Assembly (NCBI RefSeq): GCF_000315625.1
Contig: NW_005434622.1
Coordinates: 200,883 to 264,882, forward strand
DNA length: 64,000 nt
From: Guillardia theta CCMP2712
Lineage: Eukaryota > Cryptophyceae > Pyrenomonadales > Geminigeraceae
Direction of reading: 5' to 3'
Shown: one piece after another, positions 11,161 to 25,200 of the stretch
Numbering within the stretch: the stretch's first letter is position 1
How the letters are laid out: every line of letters starts with the position of its first letter
Notes under the pieces: model-generated
Told to the model about the DNA's origin: nothing
Seen by the model: only the letters and a program-made list of their open reading frames with translations
Databases searched by the model: none
Translations under genes and position numbers: made by a program

Positions 11161-11409
11161 TTTCTTTCCTTCGATAGTCACGGGAAGAGAAAGAGGAATC
11201 TCCAGCAGAAGCAGCATGCGCTGATCTTCCTCCTCCCTCACGGTTTTCTCCCTTGTCAGGCTCCTTCGAACTACCGGATAGCCTCCGATGAGAATTTTGT
11301 GAAGATTTGAGGTACTATGCGTGGCGTTGCTCACAAGGCGTCGCCTCTGACCATGGCAGCGCGTCGACGTTTAGCTGCCTGCCGTCGTTGGTGTCTTCTC
11401 CTCCTTGCC

Positions 11410-14610
<3,201 letters not shown>

Positions 14611-15209
14611 GCTAGCCCTTCTTGTAAATATGTAATCTTGATTAAACACTCAGTGCATTGGATCGTCGAAAACACACACAAGCCGGGCAATGTAGCACAC
14701 AGCACAGCTAGAGAGAAGGGCTCGCGCAGCTTTTAACATCTTTCAGCAAAAAACGAGATGAAGGAGAATCGAAAATAAACAAAGAAGCAGATTTGGCGAG
14801 ATCCTCCCGATGTTGTCGCTGAACATTTCCTATGGCCACAGCAGATTAACCAGCAAAGTTCGGACTGGACCTTGTGAGCACAGAAGAGAAGAAAAAGAGA
14901 GCAGGAACGAAGCAATGCGGAGAAGAGGGAGTGAGGGGGGGCGAGAGAGGGAGGGCAAGCTGTTGGTGAGCTGAAGAGTAGCTCGACAGGTGGTTGGAGA
15001 CGTTGGAATCGGTGAAAAGAAACAAGTTGACCAGCTCATGTCGGCGCACATGGTCAGGAAGAACAAGAAAGAAATGATATGACGAGGACCAAGATCGTGG
15101 GAGCACAACAGCGCACTTCGAAATCCGTTGCAGCAAGGAGCAAAGGAGCTCAAACCTAGGCAAGGGGCAGGTAGACGAGACCACTGCAACCTGACCCTCA
15201 GCCCTCCAC
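14611..15209. other. Convergent intergenic spacer
   Basis: Between the stop of the pseudokinase and the stop of the next minus-strand ORF. Mostly mixed-composition DNA. A minus-strand hydrophobic open frame at 14846-15184 lacks family signal and I do not accept it as a gene. Confidence 0.5.
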
Positions 15210-15650
15210 TCAGATCGCCTTCACTTGCGGAGCAAGGAACCCTTTGAAGACGTGCCCGAGCGCAATAAACTGCACGTGTATGTGCCTTTCGTGGATCTTG
15301 CCCTTGGCGGCAGGGCGGTAATGCAGCTGAAAGAAGAGCGAGTCGCTGATGGTGCACTCGGGACAAGACATGGTGAAGGTGACGATGGTCAGAGGGTTCG
15401 CCAGGGCGAGGTTGATGGCGCTGGAGAAGATCCAGGAGCCGGTCTTTGAACCCAGCAGGCCATCCACCGTCATACCCATACACTTGTCAACCTGCATGTT
15501 GAACATGTTGGCCGTCTCCTCCTCGATCTCGATGATGCCGAAGGGCCGCACTCCAGAAAGGTTCATCATCCCGATAGGAATGTCGTCCTCCACAGTAACC
15601 CCACACCTCTCTTTCAGAGCAGCGAGGATGTAATGTCGTTCCAGAGGCAT
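15210..15650 (-). CDS. Hypothetical protein, single exon, 146 aa
   Basis: Open frame from ATG 15650 (MPLERHYILAALKERCGV) to TGA 15210-15212. An in-frame TAG just upstream supports this start. The sequence is balanced and non-repetitive, with hydrophobic/charged alternation suggesting a β-rich globular protein (e.g. GIIEIEEETANMF; LTIVTFTMSCPECTIS) ending in FLAPQVKAI. I do not recognise the family. It is convergent with the pseudokinase (about 600 bp) and divergent from the tRNA/E3-ligase region across a C-rich island. Confidence 0.55.
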   Translation of the reverse strand: MPLERHYILAALKERCGVTVEDDIPIGMMNLSGVRPFGIIEIEEETANMFNMQVDKCMGMTVDGLLGSKTGSWIFSSAINLALANPLTIVTFTMSCPECTISDSLFFQLHYRPAAKGKIHERHIHVQFIALGHVFKGFLAPQVKAI

Positions 15651-16886
15651 GTGGAAAACTTGTAACGGGCGGCACTATAGCAGCACTTGTGCCTGTATCG
15701 CAGCTTCCCCCTGGATGGCCAGTTCTTATCGAGAGTTTCCAGCTTCGCGAGAAGATCTCTTCCCTCTCCCGCTTGCTTGCAACGTGCCTTCTTCCTCCCT
15801 CGAACCTGTCTTCCCCGCCCTCCACACTTTGCCCCTTGCAACCGTTGAGAGCACCACCTCCTTCCTCCTTCAACTCCCCACTCGCTGATCCTCCTTCCCT
15901 GCAACTTTGCCCACTGCCAGTTCACAAGCGAATCTGCACTACTGGCCCGTTAGTACCAGATCTCTCTTTTTTTACTTTTTTTTGTCCTTTTTTCGACTTT
16001 TTTCCTCCTTCTGCCCTTCCTCGCTGGCGGCAGCTCGTGGGCTCAAACGTTGCACTCTGGCGTCGCTTCCCGGTCGCGATGACGGCTGCTTATCCGCGTG
16101 ATTTTAAATCGAAAATGAGTGTTTTCGATATTTACAATATGATAGATCGTTTTTCTAGAACCTTCCACTGTAGTACCCATCTTCTCTATGGACCCCCTCT
16201 CAACTTCACCTCCTTGACTTCGAATGAACGGGTGATCAAGAGCTTTGAATGTATGGTAGGGGTTACTACCCACCCTATCAATTTTAAACTAGCCTTATCC
16301 TTTAAATGCCTTCAGGTCTCAAATGTCCGTGAGATCCACCCTCCATTCTCCACCCCTCATGTTCCCTATGAGTACCCCCTAAATCACCCCTTCTCTTTAG
16401 CTACTACCCCCTTTATTAAAGAGTGCAAAATGACCCACTGACGATGCAGTGAACCCGTCTGTTGACCGATAACCACCCCCTCCAGTTCCCTTTGAATTAC
16501 GCACCCGTTGCCTCTCTATGCCCCCATGCCAGTCATCAACTAATCCCACTACCCCTACCCCGTTATATCCACAAAATCTCTGGTACCCGTGGTACTATGC
16601 GACTTCTCGGCTTCTTGCTCCGGCGGCCTTACAGGTTTCTGACCGCATCCTTATTACTCTGACCCCACCCTACTTTTGTCCTCTAAAGGACCCCTACTTC
16701 CCTCCAAGGCTATTCATCGCCCCTTCGAGATAACGGTCATAACGTCAGGACGCCAAAGAGCTTTCAAACCGATTTGAATTCGAATTCGAATTTTGTTCTC
16801 CATTTTCAAATGCTAAAAAATCACTAATCAGCAGGGGTATATAGGGGCTGGCGACAACTGTCTCTAACAGCCCAGGGCATCAGCCT
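15651..16886. other. Divergent intergenic island, C-run words on plus strand
   Basis: A pyrimidine-rich 5' flank at about 15700-16040 is followed by a block at about 16150-16740 dense in TACCCCC, CCACCC and GTACCC words. Then comes a palindromic run of GAATTC repeats (TTTGAATTCGAATTCGAATT at about 16773) and a TATATA word at about 16838, close upstream of the tRNA. No protein gene is recognised. Confidence 0.6.
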
Positions 16887-16959
16887 GCCCGGTTAGCTCA
16901 GTCGGCAGAGCGCAAGGCTCTTAACCTTGTGGTCGTGGGTTCGAGCCCCACATCGGGCG
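16887..16959 (+). tRNA. tRNA-Lys (anticodon CTT)
   Basis: A 73-nt cloverleaf without intron. The acceptor stem GCCCGGT pairs with ATCGGGC (one G-T pair), with discriminator G. The D-arm is GCTC...GAGC; the anticodon stem CAAGG/CCTTG encloses loop CTCTTAA with anticodon CTT; the T-arm is GTGGG TTCGAGC CCCAC. Internal A box (TAGCTCAGTCGG) and B box (GGTTCGAGCCC) are intact. Lysine identity follows from the anticodon. It sits alone in a divergent intergenic region. Confidence 0.97.
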
Positions 16960-16965
16960 ATACTC

Positions 16966-16970
16966 TTTTT
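16966..16970 (+). terminator. RNA polymerase III terminator
   Basis: A run of five T residues beginning 7 nt after the tRNA 3' end, the usual Pol III stop. Confidence 0.85.
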
Positions 16971-17791
16971 GATTCTGGACATCGTGTGTATACCCCTTCC
17001 TGAAGCTGTCAATTTCGGACATGGAAGGGGTGGGGGTCATCACCCCCCACCATTTTAGAAGCAAAATCAAATGTTACCGGTGTTTTTCATTTTGCTTTTC
17101 TGGATTAGGGGTGGTGGGGGTCATGACCCCCTGCTGTATTATGATAATGCTTCTCAACCCCCCTATTGTGGACAGAGCGGTTTGCGGCAATCATGGCGAG
17201 GAGAGAGGAAAGAGGGAGAGGAGGAAGGAAGCAGAGCGGGAAGAGGGAGGCAGAGCGGGAAGAGAGGCAGAGCGGGAAGAGGGAGGCAGAGCGGGAAGAG
17301 GGAGGCAGACAGAGAAAGACAGAGGGAGGCAAGCCTTAGCGGACACTGTATTGATGATGAGGATACTGGAGAAGGACAGAGAGACCTAGCAATTGTAGAG
17401 GAACGAGGCGGCGGGCTGGCGGGCGGGCGGGAGGCAGGGAAATACATATTGCTGCTGGCTGCTGCTGGCTTCTGCTGGCTGCTGCTGGCTGCTGCTGCTG
17501 CTTACATGTCTCCCACTTTCATGAAGTCAATCATCCCTGAGACTCGAAAAAATGCACTTGCGGGATCCAATATGTGAGCTCGATGGAGCACTGAGAAGAA
17601 AGTGCTGTAAACTTGCCCTCCCTCCGTTCCTCTGCCCAGCGTGTGCTCCTCCGTTTCCCCTTCCAGCTCCTTCGCTTCACAGACTTCACCTGACTTCACG
17701 GGACAGGTCATCATGATCTGAAGGATTTATCACTCGCTACGATCGGCCTTCCGTCTTGTGGCAACATCATTCTGTACAGAAAGCTTTTGAT
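16971..17791. other. Intergenic region with paired palindromes and tandem repeats
   Basis: Two imperfect palindromes (GGGGTGGGGGTCATCACCCC near 17025 and GGTGGGGGTCATGACCCCC near 17110) flank about 60 bp containing similar AGCAAAA/TTTTGCT words. Then come 19-bp tandem repeats (GGGAAGAGGGAGGCAGAGC) at about 17226-17310 and a CTGCTGGCTG repeat at about 17450-17500. It leads to the E3-ligase start. Confidence 0.6.
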
Positions 17792-18916
17792 ATGGGGGCC
17801 GCAAGCTCGATTGAAAACTCAGAGGTAAGATGCTTGCTCCACCTCCATCTCCATCTCCATCTCCTTCTCCATCTCCTTCTCCTTCTCCTGCTGCTACTTT
17901 TGCTCTTGCTCCTACTTCTGCTGCTGCTGCTGCTGCTGCTTCGGCCCTTGCTCAAGTTTCTTACACCAGGAAGGCATCCTGGTCGAGTCATTCCGCTGTC
18001 ATGAATGCGATTACAAGTGGAATCAAAAGGTAACCCCACACCCTTTCCACCTCCCCACCAGTGCAAACAAGCTCAGTCAGTCCTCCATTGCCCTCCTTCT
18101 CTTCTCTTCCTCTCCCTATCGAAGTCGCTCAGTCCTCGACGACGCTGTGTGTACAACTCCCTGATGGGCGGTGCTGGCAGGCAGACCTCGATCACGAGTG
18201 CCCGTCATGGTTGGCATGCTTGTTCTCTATCCTCCCCTATCCCTCTCACCCTTGCATTACTCGCAGTGGAGGAGACTTTGTAGAGCGGATCAGCGTCGGA
18301 CTGATGCAGAATCGTCCAAGGCATCTTCGAGTCAACGAGGAGGCTATAGAGCAGGCAGTGGCTGCTGCTGTGGCTGCAGGGGAAGGAGAGGATAGACTAA
18401 CAGTGCAAGAGCTGATGTTGAACATAGCACAGGTTGCTCCATGCGCAGGACAGCCACGTGTCGCCTAACAGTTGTCCTCGGCAGTTCGGGTTGAGCGCCG
18501 ACGACGGAACGAGGAGCGAAATTCAGTCGGAAGACCCCGAGCTGAGGGAGGCAATCGAGCGATCAATCGCCGAGACTGAAGGAAACCTTCGACTTCCTCC
18601 TCCTGCCTCCCAGTGAGAGCTTTGTCCTCCCCTTTGCCTCAGAACTCTGACAGGAATGGTAGGAAAGCCATGGCTACCTTAAAGACCAAGAAGTATGCGG
18701 GTGAGACGTTCCATCGGCAGGAGGCGACATGCGCAGTCTGCAGGTGGACGTGAGCTGTCGGGTGATGGAGGGTCTGACGCTGAGGGGCTAGCGAGGACTA
18801 CAAGTATGGGGAAGAGCTTCTTTTCATGCCGTGTGAGCACGTGTTCCACAAGGTGACGCCTGCTGAGGGAAGGAGGATAATTAGGAGGAGGAGAATGGAG
18901 GGGTGACAGTAGTAGA

Positions 18917-18968
<52 letters not shown>

Positions 18969-20127
18969 ACAGGAAGAGTTTGTATCATCCTGACTATCTT
19001 ATGTCTCGCTCGTTCCAGGCTTGTTTGCTCCCCTGGCTCAAATCGACCAACTCCTGCCCGGTCTGCCGCATGACGCTCGAGGTCCGTGAACGCCTTGCGG
19101 AGGAGGATGCTGAGAGCTGATTGATCCAGACGGACGATGAGAAGTATGAGGAGACGCGAGTGAGGATGAGCAAGACGGGAAATAAGTGAGTCCCGTTTTC
19201 TCCCCCCTCCCTCCCTCCCTCCCTCCCTCCCTCCCTCCCTCCCTCCTCAAAAATCCCTTCCTTCATACTTTCTCCCTTCTCTTCATTCCTTCCCATCCAG
19301 TTGTCCTTGACTCGTCAACGAGCCTCCTTTCTCTCCCCATTCCAATCTCCATTCCTCTTCTCATCGCTTCCTGTCTGCTCAGGTTACAAAAGACTCAGCC
19401 TCCACCACATGGTTGGCTCTACTTCACCATTCCTCCTTGGGCTCATTTCTGGCAGGCAACCCTCCTCCCGATGCCCCCCCTGGTGCACCGCAGGCGGTCG
19501 AGCCCCCTGCTCCTCCCCCGAGCGGCTTTTCCCGTGCAAGCAGCTCCCGCGATACAGCAGTGAGGAGGATACCGAGCACGCCAGCCCCTCGCCACGTTCC
19601 CTCAGTCTCTCCTGCTCCTGCTCCTCCTCTCAGCGTCTCTCCTTCTACCACAGCTGCCGCTGCCGCTGCTTCTGCTTCCCCGAGCAGGCAGTCAACGATC
19701 GAGCGGCTCATGGCTCGGGAGGTTCCGCGACTTGTCTCTTCGCCTGCTCCCCGGCTGTCAGGACGCAATGAGACGCAGAGCTTTTCGAGCTCGAGAGTTG
19801 TGGCTCAGAGAAGAGCGGGGGGACGCTTGCAAGGTGAGAGGAAGGAGGGAGGGACTGCGGCAGATTGGAATGGAGAGCAGGAAAGGAATAGGAGAGGCAA
19901 GGGAGAGAAACGGATGGGGAGAAGGACGAGGAAGAGGAAGGAAAAGGGGAGGAAGGAGTTGAGGAGGGGAGGGAAGGGGGAAGGGGAGGGAAGAAGAGGG
20001 AGGGAAGAAGAGGGAGGAGAAGGGAGGAGCAACTGAGGGATATGCAGGAGAGCACGAGGCAATGAAAAGAAGTTTCAGCCGAGGAAGCTCGTCGGGAAGC
20101 AACGGGAGGATGGAGAAACAGCGATAA
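17792..20127 (+). CDS. RNF115/RNF126 (BCA2)-like RING-H2 E3 ubiquitin ligase with zinc ribbon and UIM
   Basis: ATG 17792 gives MGAASSIENSE, an N-myristoylation consensus. Splicing to the exon at about 17970 continues as EGILVESFRCHECDYKWNQK, and the next exons end in HECPSC joined to GGDFVERI. This is the N-terminal zinc ribbon of the BCA2/RNF115-126 family. An exon near 18483 carries a ubiquitin-interacting motif (SEDPELREAIERSIAETE). The RING-H2 is built from three exons: EATCAVCR, EDYKYGEELLFMPCEHVFHK, and ACLLPWLKSTNSCPVCRMTL. It is followed by TDDEKYEE, matching the TDD-x-(E)YE tail usual after this RING. A Pro/Ser/Ala-rich disordered region and a basic end (SSSGSNGRMEKQR, TAA 20125-20127) finish it. 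It likely ubiquitinates cargo at membranes. An alternative reading through the intron after the RING would stop at 19120. Confidence 0.85.
18906..18967. repeat. (GGAGCA)n hexanucleotide repeat in intron
   Basis: About nine copies inside an intron that splits the RING of the E3-ligase gene. It is purine-rich on the coding strand, opposite to the orientation seen in the pseudokinase gene. Confidence 0.9.
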
Positions 20128-20252
20128 TCGTGACCGCAGTTCATTCGCAGCCTAAAAATGTACAGGGCATTGTAGGATAATGAAACAGGTGGAAGAGGAC
20201 AGGGAAAGGGAGGAGGAAGAGGGGAGGAGGAGGAGGAGACGGATTCCCCTCC

Positions 20253-22217
20253 TCAGGTGCACAGAGCGTTACGCCATGACACATAGCGAGAGTGACCGGA
20301 GTCGGTCTTGAGCTCGGCATATTCCCGGAGGATGAGTTGGAGCTCGCACACGTACCACTTGGCAGACAAGAAGCGGAGGTTGAGCAGGACGTCTCTGTAG
20401 CCAGCAGTCGCGCTGGCGTCGTACCTGCGGTCAAGTCGGTTCTTGACGCGCACTAGCTCGACGTCCTCGTCCTCGAAGATGACGCGGAGGCAGGACGTCA
20501 GGTCTGCGACCGAGTCGAAGATGATGGACTGGCGGACGATGTCGAGGATCTTCGAGACATCGCTCGAGTAGATGCGCACGATCTTCTCAATCGCTCGCTC
20601 CCTCTTCTTCAGCGACGCCCACTTCACGCACGTCACCTCCCGCCCGTCCGTCGACATCAGCCGGAGGTACTTGGGACACTCGCTGCACACGATGCAGGGA
20701 AGGAGGCCCGCCCCCTTCGAGGCCCACAGCAGCGTCTTCTCCCGGAGGAGGGGGTCGACGACACTTGATCCAGCGTACAGGCGGTCCAGACAAGTCTCGG
20801 GCATGAGGCGGCAGATATGGGAGGGAGGCTGATACTGAACTGCGTCCCTGGTACAGCCGTTCTGGACATGCCGCACCAACCTGTCGAGATCGAGCAGCGC
20901 TTGCTTTTGCGTGGCCATGATCTGACTCCACAGCTCCCTGTACCTGTCCTTGTCGTCTCTCACGAGCTGCTTCGCAGTTGCGACGATGATGCTCCTGCTG
21001 ATGAAGACAGAGATCGCAATGCTCAGGCAGGGGATGCTGATCACGAAGTACCACACGGAGGAAGAGTATGGCCCATCGTACGGGGAGTGGAGCAGCACAA
21101 GGGCCGAGGCCATCGAGAAGGTCCCGATGGTGATGAAGAAGGACTGCACGTGCTCCTTGCTGAGGCCCGCGAGGAAGAGAAAGGCGAGGCTGTACTGCAG
21201 GGCAGATGACAAGGCATGCCAGTGCGTCCAACTTCCTTTCTCGCACATCTGAGTTTCACCTCCACACGTCCACACCCACACGGCGATGGCTGCGTCAGAC
21301 AGCGCACACCACATGACGACAAAGCTCAACAGGCTCCTCCCGCACCTCTCTAGGCCGATCGCCCCGCTCAGCCCCGTCAGTCCGGTGAAGACAGCGACCA
21401 TGAGGTTGGTGACGAGCTGCATCTTCTGCGGGAAGTGCGGCCTCCTGCTCTGCATCTCGAGCTTGCCCCGCTCCTCCGTCGTCGGGTAGCGGCCATGGAA
21501 GAAGGTGCTTGTTGAAGAGATGGTGAGGTAGCTGGAGGACCCAACGAGCGTCCACGACTGCGAGTCTGCGTCGAAAGCCTCGAAGGTGAAACGGACGGGG
21601 TCGAAGCTCAGGTCCTCCATGGAGGTGTTGAAGAACCAGCCATTCCAAGGAACGGGGGAAGGAAGAGAGATCTCGATGGAGGAGCCATGGCGCTCCAATG
21701 AGCGCAGCGGCAGCGGCACCACTCGGTCCTTGAGGAGGAGTCCTACGGAGTGCACGTTGCTGGACAGGGGGCACATCTCGTTCCTGAGCTCAAGGGCAGT
21801 GAAGCGAAACCTCGAGCTCAGCCTCACTGCATCGCTCTGGAGGAAGACCAAGTCGTTTTGGAAGTAGTAAGTCAAGATGGAGGACATGAAGGCAAAGAAA
21901 ATCCTAAAGGGCAGCCTGGTGAGCGCAGCCGTCATCGGCTGTGAGGAGTAGAAGAGCGAGGAGTAGCTCGCTGACTCTGTCGCTCGCTTCAGCTCCAGTC
22001 CAGAGATCAGGTCGCCTTTCTTGATGGAGCAGCTTCGCTGAAAGATCCAAGAGTCCCTGCAGTCGCAGTCGACATTGAAGCCGTCGTCGGAGAATGCCGA
22101 GTCGGAATTAGAGGAGGCTGACGATTCGGTATGGACCAGTTGCTCACAGTGCCAGCAATGCTGCTCACGCACAACCATATCGCGGTGATCGCTCTTATCC
22201 CTTTCCTGACACATCAA
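20253..22217 (-). CDS. Polytopic membrane protein with RelA/SpoT-like nucleotidyltransferase-fold C-terminus
   Basis: A single 654-aa exon. The N-terminal 90 residues are Cys/Ser-rich. One hydrophobic segment (about 103-119) is followed by a roughly 145-residue region of likely extracytoplasmic type, then five hydrophobic segments at about 267-288, 296-316, 335-352, 359-377 and 388-406. The cytoplasmic tail has a Cys cluster (PCIVCSECPKYLRL) and a C-terminal module: IFDSVADLTSCLRVI, VRVKNRLDRRYD, AGYRDVLLNLRF, VCELQLIL, and HSRYVSWRNAL. Order and spacing match RelA/SpoT synthetase-fold proteins (catalytic Asp/Tyr strand, GYRS-like turn, EIQIRT-like strand, terminal His). Several canonical residues differ, so (p)ppGpp synthesis is not implied. 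The start could instead be the Met at 22178. The stop lies 125 bp from the convergent E3-ligase stop. Confidence 0.68.
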   Translation of the reverse strand: MMCQERDKSDHRDMVVREQHCWHCEQLVHTESSASSNSDSAFSDDGFNVDCDCRDSWIFQRSCSIKKGDLISGLELKRATESASYSSLFYSSQPMTAALTRLPFRIFFAFMSSILTYYFQNDLVFLQSDAVRLSSRFRFTALELRNEMCPLSSNVHSVGLLLKDRVVPLPLRSLERHGSSIEISLPSPVPWNGWFFNTSMEDLSFDPVRFTFEAFDADSQSWTLVGSSSYLTISSTSTFFHGRYPTTEERGKLEMQSRRPHFPQKMQLVTNLMVAVFTGLTGLSGAIGLERCGRSLLSFVVMWCALSDAAIAVWVWTCGGETQMCEKGSWTHWHALSSALQYSLAFLFLAGLSKEHVQSFFITIGTFSMASALVLLHSPYDGPYSSSVWYFVISIPCLSIAISVFISRSIIVATAKQLVRDDKDRYRELWSQIMATQKQALLDLDRLVRHVQNGCTRDAVQYQPPSHICRLMPETCLDRLYAGSSVVDPLLREKTLLWASKGAGLLPCIVCSECPKYLRLMSTDGREVTCVKWASLKKRERAIEKIVRIYSSDVSKILDIVRQSIIFDSVADLTSCLRVIFEDEDVELVRVKNRLDRRYDASATAGYRDVLLNLRFLSAKWYVCELQLILREYAELKTDSGHSRYVSWRNALCT

Positions 22218-25200
22218 GAGAATTCTTTTGTTTGTCTCATGTAAGGAACATTCGTGGAGGTTCTATTTGTTCGCCTGCAATGTACACATCAGCCCTATAC
22301 CCGCTGCACTCCAGGGAACCCCAACACATCACAAAATGAAATTGGGTGAAAGTGAGTGAGAAAAATGATTCTTGATACAGTGCCACACCAACTACCTACG
22401 TTTCAGTCCCACCACCCACATCCTTAACAGAGAAATGTCTGACTGAACCCTTATCTTTCAAAGGATTTCTCTCTCCAAAGTTTCCTTATATATAAAAAGA
22501 TAGAAAAACATCAAAAAACACCAACACATGGAGGAACAAATTCACAGCATCGAGAAAATCCCACATCCTTCAAAACTCCCACACACCTCCACAAAACCTC
22601 TGGCATTCTCTCTGTAATGAGTTCAGGACTAAATCTCCTTCTCAAGAATGAACTTCGCATGCTTCCTTCATCCTTCTTCCTTCTTCTTCGTTTCTCACCA
22701 CAATCCCCTCCCTTCACTCCCTTCATTGTCCTCGCCCTTCTCCCCCGCTCCTCCTCCTTCCCCACATTCTTCTTGCATGCAATAATAGCTGGCATGGTCT
22801 CTGACCCCCATGTGTTTGCATCCCGTTTGAGCTGTTTCCTATGACCAACGCCGTATCCGATTGGTACCAATACTATGGGATTCCTAGGACTCCAGTACCC
22901 CCTCTTCCGACGAATTGTAGGACGACTTTGTCCAGAACCCCTGGGTCCCTGGCAGTCAATTTGAAGGTGGGTAGTCACCAAGAAACTTCTGTACCACCGG
23001 TACTTTTCAAGTATATTACCCCGGTTTTGGACCTCGGGTTGTTGTGCAGTGCTAAATTTGGGTGGGGGGTGGGGGGTCATGGGTGGATAGTGTCTATCTG
23101 ACGATTTTTCAAAATATTGTTGTTAGACTTCCGAAAAAGAACCTTTTCGAGATCATACAGAACACTCCGTTTTGTTTCGTTAGTGAACTCATGCGATATT
23201 GAAGCGTTTCAAAATAGACCGGGGTACCTAGTCTTGTCTTCAATACACCCCCATTTAGATCATGAAAGTACCCCCTCCGAAGTCCATGCTTTGTGCAAAG
23301 AATTGCGAAAAACTCAAAATTGTGATATATGGGTGGGGTGGTTCAGAATTCGCCAAGTCACTGGAAAAAATTGTCTGGTTGTCTGCATATTTCTAAAGTT
23401 ATTCTTTAATTTGAACACCATAGTAACTATTTGATGGTATGATTTCAAAGGTGCCACCACTGCGGCCTCCACGGCCTCGCAACAGCTGTTTACTCCATCA
23501 GCAGTCCATGGTCTTCAAAAGTACCCCTACTTTTCACACAATCAGAGGGGGTACTCATGAGTACCACGAAGGTTTTTTAGAGCAAGGGGTGGAACAGTAC
23601 CGTAGTACCGGTATGAAACAGGTATACTGGACGGGTGCATCGCAGGGGGCGCAAAAAAGATAAGACGGTTCGATGCGGACAGGGTCTTGTAGTTGACTCG
23701 GTCACAGCCGAGCATGAAATCTAGTGTCCTCGTACTGATTTTTAACTTAACTTTGAGTAAAGAAAGTGACTTCATGAAACTTGCCGGGGGCGAACTTTCG
23801 AACTCGGAACCGCGCGTACGGGCGGTAACGGTTTGCCTTCCGTGCTACAGGTGACCGTCAGGCGTACAGTCTTTAACAGTGAAACAGTACCCAGTAGTGA
23901 TTCAATGGCCGTTTTCCGGATGGAATTGCATAGCATAAATACCGATAGAAATGAAACAGATATGGAAGTCTGTGCTCATTACTGTGCACACCATCACTCG
24001 GTACAAAGTTGCATTTCGTTCAATCAATGTCAAATGCGTACGCTGTAGATGCATAGTCATAGGGAGAGGTCCTTCATACCAATTTGCAGACCCTCTGACG
24101 AGATTGGATTCTTCATGTCCCAGCCGAAAGAATTAGCCTGTCGTGCTCGTACCAACCAACCTGCATGTATGTATTTTCCATGTTGTCATGGTTTCTTCTT
24201 CATAATCGATGCTACTCTTTGATGATCTTTCTTCTCAAGTTTCTTTTAAAAATTTCTTTCTTCTGAATTCAATCAGGTGTTTTCACTTCTCATGGCGATG
24301 ATTGGAGCACGCTTCCTGTTGTAAACGGTGTTTCTACAAACTCCAGAGGACCCCTGTTCTCAAGGTTCGAGTTCTCGTACGATGTCAGAACGCAGTCAAG
24401 CATCATCTTTCGCTCATCACAATCATTGCAGAAGGAATGTCGCTCAATCTTGTTTAATCGTCGCTGCTATCCCGCCCCATCTGCATGTTTTGGAATTTTC
24501 GTACAAGCGCACCAGACATTTTTGTCGGGCTTAGTACCCTACCCTCTCTCACCCCTCAATTCTCCTTTGGTTTGGTGGGTGTCTTGTAGAGTACAATTCT
24601 TTGCAAGGGGGTGGGTACCTCTATGGTTAGAGACCGGGTAGTTGACCAGTGGAGGGGTAAAGGGTATCGACTACCCACCCTTTGACGCGCTCAAAGATGG
24701 GACAAACTGTACCTTTGACCTGTTGCGGGGGGTAGGGGAAAAAAGGAAGACAGTCAAAAGGTAGGGTAGGTGAGTTTAGTACCCATGATTTTCCTTGAAA
24801 TTGTGGGGTGATTGAGTACTACCGGTACTACGAGAGGTGCAGCGGTAGGTGGGTGGTGTGATCACAGACTCATCATCATTGGGCGGTGCAAACTGCAGGG
24901 GGGTCACGTGGGTGTGTCACTAGCACCATTTTGGTGGGGGTGGTACCGAAAAGGGTGGGGTGGTGATAATTTTTTGAGTCTGGGGTCATTTCCGAAGTAC
25001 CGGTATAATTTTGAACCAGAAGCGAAGGCAGGGGTGGGGTGAGCAGCAAGAGAATCGTGATCATGAGAGGAGTATGTTTATAGTTATTTCACCAAGTGAT
25101 TTACATATAGTATGAGACATACGTTCAGATTGCATACAAAGGAAACCAAATCAATGAAAGGGAGGGGTACAGGTTGACGCAGGTGTGGAATGAGATCGAA

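Larger units (their letters stand above)
10183..11409. other. Intergenic region with GC-rich element and AT-rich tail
   Basis: Holds an extremely GC-rich patch at about 10376-10560, an AT-rich tract at about 10590-10760 with repeated ATAGTCAA words, a (GGA)n/(GAA)n purine run at about 10789-10845, and a 20-bp perfect tandem duplication at 11121-11160. No gene is recognised. Confidence 0.6.

Noticed and set aside
19081-19120. Early stop after the RING of the E3 ligase (VRERLAEEDAES)
   Set aside because: Splicing at the GTCCGT donor to the next exon gives TDDEKYEE, the expected family tail, and a strong GTGAGT donor follows that exon; kept only as an alternative isoform.
20587-21774. Other-frame ORFs of 93-219 aa inside 20253-22217
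   Set aside because: Shadows of the 654-aa minus-strand exon, which has membrane segments and a domain-like C-terminus.
22511-23080. Minus-strand 189-aa frame
   Set aside because: Lies in a G-run island, starts in repeat text, and shows no splice or domain support.
23765-23855. Possible tRNA-like text on the minus strand (GTTCCGAGTTCGAAAG)
   Set aside because: No acceptor stem, D-arm or anticodon arm could be paired; only a TTCGAA word resembles a T-loop.
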